Source of the DNA: Streptosporangiaceae bacterium
GTDB taxonomy: Bacteria > Actinomycetota > Actinomycetes > Streptosporangiales > Streptosporangiaceae
Assembly (NCBI GenBank): GCA_030041195.1
Contig: JASHOI010000710.1
Location: 1 to 6,068, forward strand
Direction: 5' to 3'
Length of the DNA: 6,068 nt
The position numbers were made by a program, and so were the translations under genes. Numbering within the stretch: position 1 is the first letter of the stretch; each line of letters opens with the position of its first letter. The notes beneath the pieces were generated by a model. The model saw only the letters and a list, made by a program, of their open reading frames with translations, did no database searches and was not told where the DNA came from. Shown in pieces: positions 1 to 5,596 of the stretch.

Positions 1-2300
1 GACCGGACGGCGCTGGCCTGGGGCTGCACCACTGGGTGCCGCCCTGGACTGGCCCCGGGGCGGCGGCCGGCCCGGAACCGGCGCAGCCGAAGGCTGTTGG
101 AGACGACGACCAGCGAGCTGCCCGCCATCGCCAGCCCGGCGAACAGCGGGTTGAGATAGCCAAGGGCCGCCAGCGGAATCGCGATGACGTTGTACCCGAA
201 GGCCCAGGTGAGGTTGGCGCGAATGGTGCGCAGCGTGGCCCGGGACAGCAGCACGGCGTCGGCGATGCTGGCCGGGTCGCCGTTGACCAGGGTGAGGTCG
301 GCGGCGCCGATCGCCACGTCCGAACCGGTGCCGATGGCCATGCCCAGGTCGGCCTGGGACAGCGCGGCCGCGTCGTTCACCCCGTCACCGACCATCGCCA
401 CCCGCTGCCCGGCCGCCTGGAACTCTCGCACGACGCCGACCTTGCCGTCCGGCCGCACGCCGGAGAAGACGTCAGCGTCCGGAATGCCGAGCTGTCCGGC
501 GACCGCCCGGGCGGTGCGCTCGTTGTCCCCGGTGACCAGGACCGGGCGCACGCCGAGCCGCCGGATCCTGTGCACCGCGTCCCGGCCACCCGGCTTGACG
601 GCGTCGGCGACGGCGAGCACCGCGCGTGCCTCGCCGTCCCAGCCAAGCACGACGGCCGTCCGCCCGGAGTCTTCGACCCGGGCCACGGCATCCCCAAGGT
701 CCGCCGGAACGGCCAGCCCCAGCTCGCCGGCGTAACGCAGGCTGCCGAGCGTGGCCCTGTGCCCGGCCGCGGTGCCCGTGACGCCGGCGCCGGGCAGGCT
801 GGCGAACCCGGTCACGGCGGGCAGGCCGCCCAGACGCGCCACCGCGGCCCGGGCGATGGCCTGGCCGATCGGATGCTCCGAGGCGTCCTCAACCGCCCCC
901 GCGACCATCAGGCATTCCCGCTCGTCCATATCAGGTCCCAGGATGACCTCGTCCAGGCTCATGATCCCGCTGGTGAGCGTGCCCGTCTTGTCAAGCACCA
1001 CGACGTCGATCCTGCGGGCGGACTCGAGTGCCTGGGTGCCCCTGACCAGGATTCCCAGCTCGGCGCCGCGGCCCACGCCAGCGAGCAGCGCGGTGCTCGT
1101 GGCCAGCCCGAGCGCGCACGGGCAGGCCACGACCAGGACCGCGAACGCGGCGCTCCAGGCATCCTGAGACGGCAGGCCGGCGCCGATCCAGAAGCCGAGC
1201 GTGACAATCGCCATGCTGATCACACACGGCACGAACACCGCGGCCAGCCGGTCGGCGAGGCGCTGCGCCGCGGTCTTGCTGGTCTGCGCCTGGTTTACCA
1301 GGCTGACGAGTTGCGCCAGCATCGTGTCCGCTCCGACCCGGGTCGCGCGCACGACCAGCCGGCCGCTCATGTTGACGGTCGCGCCGGTCACGTGGTCGCC
1401 GGCGCCGACCTCGGCCGGCATCGACTCGCCGGTGAGCAGTGACGCGTCAACGGTGGAGTCGCCCTCGACCACGACCCCGTCGGTCCCGATCTTTTCGCCG
1501 GGCCGGACGACGAACAGGTCGCCGACCTGCAGCGCATCCGCGCCCATCCGGATCTCGGCCCCGCCGCGCAGCACCGCGACGGTCTTGGCGCCGAGCTGGG
1601 CCAGCGTGGTCAGCGCGGAACCCGACCGGTCCTTGGCCCTCGCCTCCAGGTAACGGCCGGTCAGCACCGACACGGTGACCCCGGCGGCCACGTCCAGGTA
1701 GAGGGCCTGCTGCCCGGCCGGCGTGAACGTCAGCGGGAACGGCATCCGCATGCCGAGCATCCCGGCGCCGCCGAAGCACAGTGCATAGAGCGACCAGACG
1801 AGCGACGCTGTAATGCCGAGGCTCACCAGCGTGTCCATGGTCGCGCTGCCGTGCCGCAGGCTCGACCAGGCCGCCTGGTGCAGCGGCCAGGCGCCCCAGA
1901 CGGCGACCGGGAGCGCAAGGACCAGGCTGACCCATTGCCAGCCGCGGAACTGCGCCGTAGGGACCATAGCCAGAACGACGACGGCCGCGGCCAGCGGCAC
2001 ACAGGCGGCCAGCCGCAAGCCGAGCATGCGGGCCCGGGAGTCGCTCGCTGGCCCCTCGGCGCTGTTCTGGCCCGGGAGCGCGGCCGTGTAGCCAGCGGCC
2101 TCGATCGCGGTCACCAGCTCGGCGACGTCCCGGCCCCCGGTGGCGGTGACGTACGCGCGCTCGGTGGCGTAGTTGACGGTGGCCGCGACACCGTCGAGCA
2201 GGTTCAGCCGCTTCTCGATCCTGGCCGCGCACGCGGCGCAGCTCATCCCGCCGACCAGCAGTTCGACCGGGGCATCGGCCGCGGTTGACGTGTCCGTCAT
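1..2300 (-). CDS. copA: Cu(I)-exporting P1B-type ATPase CopA, 3' end beyond window
   Basis: Pumps Cu(I) out across the cytoplasmic membrane using ATP. The reading frame runs unbroken from ATG at 2300 to the left edge, 766 codons with no stop, so the C-terminus is cut by the window. Seen in order: an N-terminal HMA domain with the metal-binding MSCAAC (Cys21, Cys24); hydrophobic segments from about residue 95; ATMDTLVSLG near 153-162, usual in the third helix; actuator-domain TGE at 290-292; the transmembrane CPC at 393-395; DKTGT with the phosphorylated Asp437; SEHP with His476; TGDN at 590-593; GDGVND at 638-643; YN at 703-704 and MAGSS at 725-729 in the last two helices. CPC with YN and MxxSS is the signature of Cu(I)-specific pumps (P1B-1), which argues against zinc or cadmium. 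A basic tail (LRLRRFRR and beyond) follows the last helix. The start has AAAGGAG 5 nt upstream and overlaps the stop of the preceding small gene as ATGA, so translation is probably coupled. Family length is about 700-800, so little is missing. Confidence 0.96.
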   Translation of the reverse strand, partial: MTDTSTAADAPVELLVGGMSCAACAARIEKRLNLLDGVAATVNYATERAYVTATGGRDVAELVTAIEAAGYTAALPGQNSAEGPASDSRARMLGLRLAACVPLAAAVVVLAMVPTAQFRGWQWVSLVLALPVAVWGAWPLHQAAWSSLRHGSATMDTLVSLGITASLVWSLYALCFGGAGMLGMRMPFPLTFTPAGQQALYLDVAAGVTVSVLTGRYLEARAKDRSGSALTTLAQLGAKTVAVLRGGAEIRMGADALQVGDLFVVRPGEKIGTDGVVVEGDSTVDASLLTGESMPAEVGAGDHVTGATVNMSGRLVVRATRVGADTMLAQLVSLVNQAQTSKTAAQRLADRLAAVFVPCVISMAIVTLGFWIGAGLPSQDAWSAAFAVLVVACPCALGLATSTALLAGVGRGAELGILVRGTQALESARRIDVVVLDKTGTLTSGIMSLDEVILGPDMDERECLMVAGAVEDASEHPIGQAIARAAVARLGGLPAVTGFASLPGAGVTGTAAGHRATLGSLRYAGELGLAVPADLGDAVARVEDSGRTAVVLGWDGEARAVLAVADAVKPGGRDAVHRIRRLGVRPVLVTGDNERTARAVAGQLGIPDADVFSGVRPDGKVGVVREFQAAGQRVAMVGDGVNDAAALSQADLGMAIGTGSDVAIGAADLTLVNGDPASIADAVLLSRATLRTIRANLTWAFGYNVIAIPLAALGYLNPLFAGLAMAGSSLVVVSNSLRLRRFRAGRRPGASPGRHPVVQPQASAVR

Positions 2301-2542
2301 CGCGGCTCCTTTCGCCTTGACGGCGATGCGGAACTGGCCGGAGAGGGCCGGCTGCCGCCCGACCCCGGGCTGGTCGAGAACATGTTCATCCCGGGCATGC
2401 CAGGACCGGTGTGCACCGAAGTCCCGCCGCTCCGGCTGTAGGTCGTGGTGACCGGCCCGAACGAGGCCCCGGCAGCCCGTGCCGCGAGGAAGATTGCGAC
2501 AAGCAGGAGCCCGAACGCACACAGCTTCACTGGCGGGCTCAC
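2297..2542 (-). CDS. Small membrane-anchored Met-rich peptide, putative copper-binding partner of CopA
   Basis: An 81-residue protein that I cannot assign to a named family with certainty. It starts at GTG 2542, with GAGGAG 5 nt upstream (2553 to 2548), and ends in TGA at 2297, overlapping the copA ATG. The N-terminus has Lys6 and then a hydrophobic stretch at about 7-27 (Cys8, FGLLLVAIFLAARAAGA), a signal anchor or uncleaved signal sequence. The rest is low-complexity, rich in Ser, Gly, Pro and Thr, with His44 and a methionine cluster GMPGMNM (Met49, Met52, Met54), and ends in a basic RRKEPR. Spaced methionines of this kind bind Cu(I) in known copper proteins. From memory, actinobacterial copper operons often carry short proteins with a similar N-terminal helix and a His/Met-rich tail before copA; this would be a short member. 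A copper-binding role outside the membrane is inferred from the Met cluster and gene order. That it is a real gene rests on two good ribosome sites and the exact overlap. Confidence 0.72.
   Translation of the reverse strand: MSPPVKLCAFGLLLVAIFLAARAAGASFGPVTTTYSRSGGTSVHTGPGMPGMNMFSTSPGSGGSRPSPASSASPSRRKEPR
2301..2312 (-). promoter_or_regulatory. Ribosome binding site of copA inside the upstream gene
   Basis: On the minus strand AAAGGAG (2312 to 2306) stands 5 nt before the ATG at 2300. It lies inside the last codons of the small upstream gene, whose TGA shares bases with that ATG. A strong site plus an ATGA overlap supports both the chosen copA start and translational coupling. The 14-nt stretch 2297-2310 is nearly repeated at 2539-2552, in front of the upstream gene (13 of 14 bases identical). 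Confidence 0.75.
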
Positions 2543-2594
2543 CGCGGCTCCTCAGTATCTTGCTGACACGGCCGCCGATTCACGCGACGCCAAC

Positions 2595-2622
2595 ATAGTA
2601 CGCTCGCCGCATTGCCGTTCAC
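2595..2622 (-). promoter_or_regulatory. Candidate promoter of the cop operon
   Basis: On the minus strand TACTAT (2600 to 2595) resembles a -10 box. GTGAAC (2622 to 2617), 16 nt upstream, is a weak -35 (TGA shared with TTGACA). This would start the mRNA near 2588, about 45 nt before the GTG at 2542, and put the CsoR-type boxes just upstream of the -35. CsoR sites usually overlap the promoter itself, so a start further upstream, inside 2640-2680, is possible. Confidence 0.35.
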
Positions 2623-2627
2623 GCGGC

Positions 2628-2644
2628 TACACCCCCTCGGGGTA
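2628..2644. promoter_or_regulatory. CsoR-type copper operator, box 1
   Basis: TACACCCCCTCGGGGTA contains the perfect inverted repeat ACCCC (2631-2635) / GGGGT (2639-2643) with a 3-nt spacer. This G-tract palindrome ending in TA matches the kind of operator bound by the Cu(I)-sensing repressor CsoR in actinobacteria. Its place upstream of a CopA operon supports that reading. No csoR gene is in the window, so the repressor would be encoded elsewhere. Confidence 0.7.
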
Positions 2645-2651
2645 CGAGCTG

Positions 2652-2667
2652 ATACCCCCGCGGGTTT
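2652..2667. promoter_or_regulatory. CsoR-type copper operator, box 2
   Basis: ATACCCCCGCGGGTTT carries the inverted repeat ACCC (2654-2657) / GGGT (2662-2665), less extended than box 1 but with the same TACCC..GGGT layout. The centres of the two boxes are about 22.5 bp apart, close to two helical turns, so both could be occupied from one face of the DNA. TTTAAT at 2665-2670, overlapping its right edge, resembles a plus-strand -10 box that could once have served the decayed gene to the right. Confidence 0.55.
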
Positions 2668-2765
2668 AATGAAATACAGAGAGGCTTCTTCCGACAGCCC
2701 AATAGGATATCAGCAACATTAAAGCGCGCGACAGAATAGCAATGCTGTTTGTTCGGGCGGCGGGC

Positions 2766-3073
2766 ATGAGCGAGAGCGTCGCCACCAGCGGCGGGATGAT
2801 CTGGCGCGGGAGAGCCGCCCTGGCCGGCGAGCGTGGGGAGCACCCGGCCAGCGCGGGCGCCTGCGGCTGGCGCTGGCCGGCATTTGGCTGCTCGATGCCG
2901 TGCTGCAATACCAGTCTTTCATGTTCTCTAAAGCATTCGCGCAGATGCTCGGGAGCACAGCTTCAGGAAATCCGGCCATCATTGCCTGCCCGATCATGTG
3001 GCCGGCCCGCCATCCAGCCGCCGATCAGGCCGGGCCCGGAATAGCTCGGCGAGCCTACCGTGCCATCTCGTAG
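2766..3073 (+). pseudogene. Decayed, truncated gene for a small membrane protein
   Basis: The frame that passes through 2852-3073 reads RGRLRLALAGIWLLDAVLQ, then YQSFMFSKAFAQMLGS and GNPAIIACPIMW. This has a positively charged entry, a first helix and conserved-looking loops, unlike a shadow frame. From memory it resembles the N-terminus of an uncharacterised actinobacterial membrane protein with a WLLDGALQLQPFMF-like motif. No ATG, GTG or TTG opens this frame between the stop at 2720-2722 and GTG 2900. The likely original start, ATG 2766, is in another frame, so one base appears lost between about 2768 and 2855; the GGGG at 2835-2838 is a candidate. After Trp (2999-3001) the recognisable part ends within about 15 codons and the frame stops at 3071-3073, 19 bp inside the copZ tail. 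The remaining helices are absent. The chosen left end is therefore an estimate. Alternatives are a functional short peptide or a sequencing error plus a real deletion. Confidence 0.5.
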
Positions 3074-3261
3074 CCGGCCGCGTCGACCGCGGCCCGCAGC
3101 GCGGCCTCGTCCGGCACCGGCTCCGCGATGATCTTCACCTCGCCCGAGGCGAGGTCGACGTCGACGTCGGTGACGCCCGGCAGGCCGCTGATCTCGCTCC
3201 GCACCGCGGAGACGCAGTGCTCGCAGCTCATACCGCTTACTTTTATGACAACAGGGACCAC
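3055..3261 (-). CDS. copZ: CopZ-like copper chaperone, HMA domain
   Basis: A 68-residue cytoplasmic heavy-metal-associated domain protein that carries Cu(I) to CopA and, in many bacteria, to CsoR. The single domain fills the protein: first strand PVVIKVSG, the Cu-binding GMSCEHC loop (Cys13, Cys16), helix VSAVRSEISGLPGV, strands TDVDVDLASGEVKII, and the closing AVDAAGYEM (residues 58-67). Length is normal for the family. The His in CxxC (C-E-H-C) is common in actinobacterial CopZ. The GTG at 3261 is the only usable start, because an in-frame TAA lies 9 nt upstream. There is no clear Shine-Dalgarno sequence, and a TAAGAT box suggests a leaderless transcript. Its tail overlaps a decayed gene on the other strand. 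It sits about 500 bp from copA, with the same orientation, but outside the operon and without CsoR-type boxes of its own in view. Confidence 0.93.
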   Translation of the reverse strand: MVPVVIKVSGMSCEHCVSAVRSEISGLPGVTDVDVDLASGEVKIIAEPVPDEAALRAAVDAAGYEMAR

Positions 3262-3267
3262 GTCACG

Positions 3268-3273
3268 ATCTTA
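3268..3273 (-). promoter_or_regulatory. Candidate -10 box of copZ, leaderless mRNA
   Basis: On the minus strand TAAGAT is followed by six bases, CGTGAC, and then the GTG start at 3261. A TANNNT box with transcription starting 7 nt downstream would begin the mRNA on the start codon itself, an arrangement common in actinobacteria. It agrees with the lack of a Shine-Dalgarno sequence. No good -35 is seen. Confidence 0.5.
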
Positions 3274-3292
3274 CCGGCGCGCGATGCCGGGG

Positions 3293-3309
3293 CCGCCGGA
3301 ATCCGGCGG
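3293..3309. repeat. 17-nt GC-rich palindrome upstream of copZ
   Basis: CCGCCGGAATCCGGCGG has perfect 8-bp arms (3293-3300 and 3302-3309) around one central base. It lies 83 bp past the stop of the MFS gene and is centred about 40 nt upstream of the proposed copZ start point. It may be an operator at the copZ -35 region or part of a terminator for the MFS gene. With only one unpaired centre base and no T-run, it looks more like a protein site than a terminator. The rest of 3310-3391 shows only GC-rich sequence. Confidence 0.45.
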
Positions 3310-3391
3310 TCACCGGCGAAGCTCAGGCCGCGGCAGCCCGTGAGCCAGACCGGCGGCCGGCAGGCCAGATGGCGGCGGACGGCCCGTTCAG

Positions 3392-4609
3392 TCAGGTCTG
3401 CCGCAGATCGGTCCGGCTGATATCCAGAACCTCCGGGCGCGCCCGGCCGTAGCCCAGGCCGACCAGGCCGGCCGCCGCCAGCATCGCGCCGGCCAGCAGG
3501 TAGGCGGCTGCGACCCCGAGCGCGCCGGCCACCGCGCCGAAGACGACCGCGCCCGCGCCCTCGAGCACGATCAGGCTCCCGATCATCGTGCTGGTCACGT
3601 GGGCCATGCGCTCGGGCGGGATGACGTGAATGAAGGTCGTCTGCGCCGCCACGACCCAGCCGAAGCCGAGGCCGATGACGAAGTTCCCCGGGACGACGAT
3701 CACCGGGTCCACGTGCAGCCCGGCGGCGGTCGCCATGAACGCGACCCCGCACGCCGTGATGTACCAGAACTCACCGCGAACCCGCTCGCTCAGCCGCGTC
3801 TTCCCCACCACCGTGGCCGCGATGGCCTGGCCGGCCGCCATCGCCGCCAGGGCCACGGGCACCCAGGCGCGGTCGGTTGTGCTGAGCGTCGTGGCCAGGC
3901 TCTGCGGTACGGCGCCCAGGCTCAGCCCGATCCACGCGACCGGGACGAGGGCCGCGAGCGTTCGGTCACCGAAGATCGTCCGGATTCCCGTCGTCATCGA
4001 GGCACGATCGCGGGCCCGCTCCCGGCCCGGCAGCCTGAGCCCGGCGAGCAGCACCGCGGCGACGACGAAGGTGCCGGCGTCGGCCGCGAGGGCCGGCACA
4101 ACGCCGATGGCGATCGCCACCGCCGACCCGGCAACGTAGCCGAGGACCTCGGATGCCTGATTGGACACGGTCACCAGCGCGACCAGACGTCCCCGGATGT
4201 CTCGCGGCACGCCGTCGGCGATCGCTCCGGTCCGGACCGAGTTGAACGCCGTCCTGATCCCGCCGATCAGGCCGGCCGCGACGAGCACCGCCCAGAGCCC
4301 GGAAGCGATGATCGGCAGCGACACCGCGGCGGCGCCGACCAGGCTCAGCACGATCAGGCCGGCGCGCCGCGGTATCCGGTCCAGCCAGGGCCCGATGGTC
4401 GCCGAAACGGCGAACGCGGGCACGGCCTGGATGCCGAAAACGGCAGCGGCACCGAGCGCGTGACCGCCGGAGCGGTCGTAGCCGGCCAGCAGCAGCGCGC
4501 CGAGGCCGACGAAGTCGCCGAGGTAGGAGATTGTCGCCGAGATCCAGAGCCGCCATGCCACCGGATCGGTGAATACAGCCTGATATCGGAGGGTTCCGTC
4601 AGAGCCCAC
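3392..4609 (-). CDS. Major facilitator superfamily transporter, substrate unknown
   Basis: A 405-residue multi-helix membrane protein, the usual MFS length, probably a proton-driven exporter in the cytoplasmic membrane. Hydrophobic segments follow one another from about residue 22, separated by a long charged middle loop near 193-216 (LPGRERARDRASMTTGIRTI) that divides the two six-helix halves. The loop after the second helix, GPWLDRIPRR (73-82), is the MFS motif A. PERMAHVTSTM (332-342) occupies the corresponding place in the second half. GIRTAFNSVRTGAIADGVP (117-135) resembles MFS proteins related to the enterobactin exporter EntS, which suggests that broad group but not the cargo. The start is GTG 4609, with AAAGGTG 5 nt upstream (4621 to 4615); the ATG at 4629 is in another frame. 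The protein ends in a short hydrophilic tail. It lies 130 bp before copZ on the same strand, but the palindrome and leaderless start of copZ suggest separate transcription. A role in copper handling is not shown. Confidence 0.88.
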   Translation of the reverse strand: MGSDGTLRYQAVFTDPVAWRLWISATISYLGDFVGLGALLLAGYDRSGGHALGAAAVFGIQAVPAFAVSATIGPWLDRIPRRAGLIVLSLVGAAAVSLPIIASGLWAVLVAAGLIGGIRTAFNSVRTGAIADGVPRDIRGRLVALVTVSNQASEVLGYVAGSAVAIAIGVVPALAADAGTFVVAAVLLAGLRLPGRERARDRASMTTGIRTIFGDRTLAALVPVAWIGLSLGAVPQSLATTLSTTDRAWVPVALAAMAAGQAIAATVVGKTRLSERVRGEFWYITACGVAFMATAAGLHVDPVIVVPGNFVIGLGFGWVVAAQTTFIHVIPPERMAHVTSTMIGSLIVLEGAGAVVFGAVAGALGVAAAYLLAGAMLAAAGLVGLGYGRARPEVLDISRTDLRQT

Positions 4610-4621
4610 CTACGCACCTTT

Positions 4622-4859
4622 GCGGTCATGCCGGAACCCTCGTAACACCGGCGACTAATCGAATTTTTACGGACAGCAAGGGTACTTGCGGTACACCGCC
4701 TTGCCAACTCAGTGGAGCCGCATGGTGACGGAAAGCTCAGAACCCCCTCGTCGGGCGCCGCCACTGCGCGCGCCAAACGCGCCGCACCGGCAGGGTACCC
4801 GATGCCTCCCCGGCGAGAGCGGCGTCGCGTGGACCAGCGCATGCTCCGTTCACGCAGCG
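4622..4859. other. Non-coding stretch between the yceI-like and MFS genes
   Basis: No convincing gene on either strand; the open frames here are tails of shadows of the neighbours. The AT-rich patch at 4653-4669 (ACTAATCGAATTTTTAC) is the likely promoter area of the MFS gene. On the minus strand TTGCTG (4679 to 4674) could be a -35, but no good -10 stands at the right distance. GTAC is repeated at 4682-4685 and 4691-4694 around a 5-nt spacer, a possible small operator. Only weak GC-rich self-complementarity is seen further right. Confidence 0.4.
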
Positions 4860-4904
4860 GCAACGGGACTTGACGCCAGCCCCGGCAGCGTCAAGTCCCG
4901 TTGC
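4860..4904 (-). terminator. Long perfect hairpin after the yceI-like gene
   Basis: Left arm GCAACGGGACTTGACGC (4860-4876) pairs perfectly with GCGTCAAGTCCCGTTGC (4888-4904): 17 bp with an 11-nt loop. It begins 36 bp past the stop codon of the yceI-like gene, so a terminator for that gene is likeliest. No T-run follows on either strand, as is frequent in high-GC actinobacteria. The structure is symmetric, so it could also block transcription coming from the left. Confidence 0.7.
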
Positions 4905-4940
4905 GGAATGCCGCGCGCCGCTGACCGGCGCCCGGCGCGG

Positions 4941-5501
4941 TCAGGATGCGAGTACGGCCTCGATCTCGAGCTGGATCGTGACCTTGTCGGAGACGACCAC
5001 GCCGCCGCCCTCGCCCAGGCCGAAGTTCACGCCGAAGTCGCTCCGGTTGATCTCGCCGGTGGCGGTGAACCCGGCCCTGGTGCCGCCATACGGGTCGGCG
5101 CCGAAGCCGTTGATCTCCAGCTTCAGCGGCACGTTCCTGGTCACGCCCTTGAGCGTGAGCTCGCCGTCGAGCACGTAATCGCCGTCGGCGGCCCGGACGC
5201 CGGTCGAGCGGTACGTCATCTTCTGGTGCTTCTCGACCTCGAAGAAGTCGACCGACCGGATGTGCGCGTCGCGCTGCTCATTGCCGGTGTTGATCGATGC
5301 CAGCTCGATCTCGGCGGTCACCGAGGAGCCGAGCGGGTCCGCGCCGGTGACGACCTCGCCGGAGAACGTGTCGAACTTGCCGCGGACCTTGCTGACCATC
5401 ATGTGCCGGACCGAGAAGCCAATCTCGGAGTGCACTGGGTCGATGGTCCATGTTCCGGCGACGTAGCCCGGAATGCTGGTCGCCGTGGTCGGGACGGTCA
5501 T
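4941..5501 (-). CDS. YceI-family protein, lipocalin-like
   Basis: A 186-residue protein filling one YceI domain, a beta-barrel that binds a long isoprenoid or other lipid in the members with known structure. Family landmarks are GTWTIDPVHSEIGFSVRHM (16-34), VSKVRGKFDTFSG (36-48), SINTGNEQRDAHIRSVDFF (69-87), GELTLKGVTRNVPL (113-126), NRSDFGVNFG (152-161) and SDKVTIQLEIEA (171-182). There is no signal peptide, so it is cytoplasmic, as is common for actinobacterial members, while the E. coli namesake is periplasmic. The start is ATG 5501, with GGGAG 6 nt upstream (5512 to 5508). It is divergent from a MarR-type regulator and preceded by a promoter overlapped by the mirrored operators, so repression by that regulator is expected. 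The precise ligand and task are unknown; genes of this type are often induced by stress. Confidence 0.94.
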   Translation of the reverse strand: MTVPTTATSIPGYVAGTWTIDPVHSEIGFSVRHMMVSKVRGKFDTFSGEVVTGADPLGSSVTAEIELASINTGNEQRDAHIRSVDFFEVEKHQKMTYRSTGVRAADGDYVLDGELTLKGVTRNVPLKLEINGFGADPYGGTRAGFTATGEINRSDFGVNFGLGEGGGVVVSDKVTIQLEIEAVLAS

Positions 5502-5519
5502 TGGTCACTCCCGTGCTAG

Positions 5520-5535
5520 TTGGTTGAATGTTCAA
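5520..5535. promoter_or_regulatory. MarR-type operator, left element
   Basis: TTGGTTGAATGTTCAA contains the inverted repeat TTGAA / TTCAA (5524-5528 and 5531-5535) with a 2-nt centre, the size and symmetry usual for MarR-dimer sites. It covers the expected transcription start of the yceI-like gene. Its first 13 bases reappear inverted at 5564-5576 with one difference. Confidence 0.65.
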
Positions 5536-5564
5536 TGACTACCACCCCCGGCCTCGGTTGTCAA
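5536..5564 (-). promoter_or_regulatory. Promoter of the yceI-like gene
   Basis: On the minus strand TTGACA (5564 to 5559) is a perfect -35, followed 17 bp later by TAGTCA (5541 to 5536), a weaker -10. Transcription would start near 5529, leaving a leader of about 28 nt that contains the GGGAG site. The -35 lies within the right operator element, and the start point within the left one. Confidence 0.6.
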
Positions 5565-5576
5565 ACGTTCAACCAA
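5556..5576. promoter_or_regulatory. MarR-type operator, right element
   Basis: GGTTG (5556-5560) and CAACC (5570-5574) form an inverted repeat around a 9-nt centre. The half AACGTTCAACCAA (5564-5576) mirrors the left element in 12 of 13 positions. It overlaps the TTGACA of the yceI-like gene and the expected -35 region of the regulator gene, so one bound dimer could shut both promoters. Confidence 0.6.
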
Positions 5577-5584
5577 TCCGGCGG

Positions 5585-5590
5585 TATGCT
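5585..5590 (+). promoter_or_regulatory. Candidate -10 box of the marR-like gene, leaderless mRNA
   Basis: TATGCT is followed by GATAAC and then ATG at 5597. The TANNNT box placed 7 nt before the start codon, and the absence of any Shine-Dalgarno sequence, point to a transcript that begins at the ATG. The -35 region is poor and lies under the right operator element. Confidence 0.5.
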
Positions 5591-5596
5591 GATAAC

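Noticed and set aside
36..1442. 468-codon open frame on the plus strand
   Set aside because: It is antisense to copA, in a frame kept open by GC-rich third positions. The product is dominated by Arg, Gly, Pro, Ala, Asp and His with no domain pattern, while the opposite strand has every CopA motif.
1447..2232. 261-codon minus-strand frame
   Set aside because: It overlaps copA on the same strand in another frame and is Arg/Gly/Ala-rich without a motif; the CopA frame continues through it unbroken.
2820..2885. Several GGCCGG/CCGGCC-type inverted repeats
   Set aside because: Short GC-only dyads are expected by chance at this base composition and lie inside former coding sequence.
2719..2997. 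Minus-strand frames opposite the decayed gene
   Set aside because: Their products are Arg/Ser/Pro-rich and lack a ribosome site. The membrane-protein-like signal is in one plus-strand frame only.
3599..4645. 348-codon open frame on the plus strand
   Set aside because: It is antisense to the MFS gene with shadow composition. The opposite frame gives a clear membrane protein with a proper ribosome site.
4354..4863. 169-codon minus-strand frame over the MFS start
   Set aside because: It begins in the hairpin region without a ribosome site and continues out of frame inside the MFS gene; no recognisable domain.
4686..5519. 277-codon open frame on the plus strand
   Set aside because: Most of it is antisense to the YceI-family gene, and it runs through the 17-bp hairpin; no motif is present.
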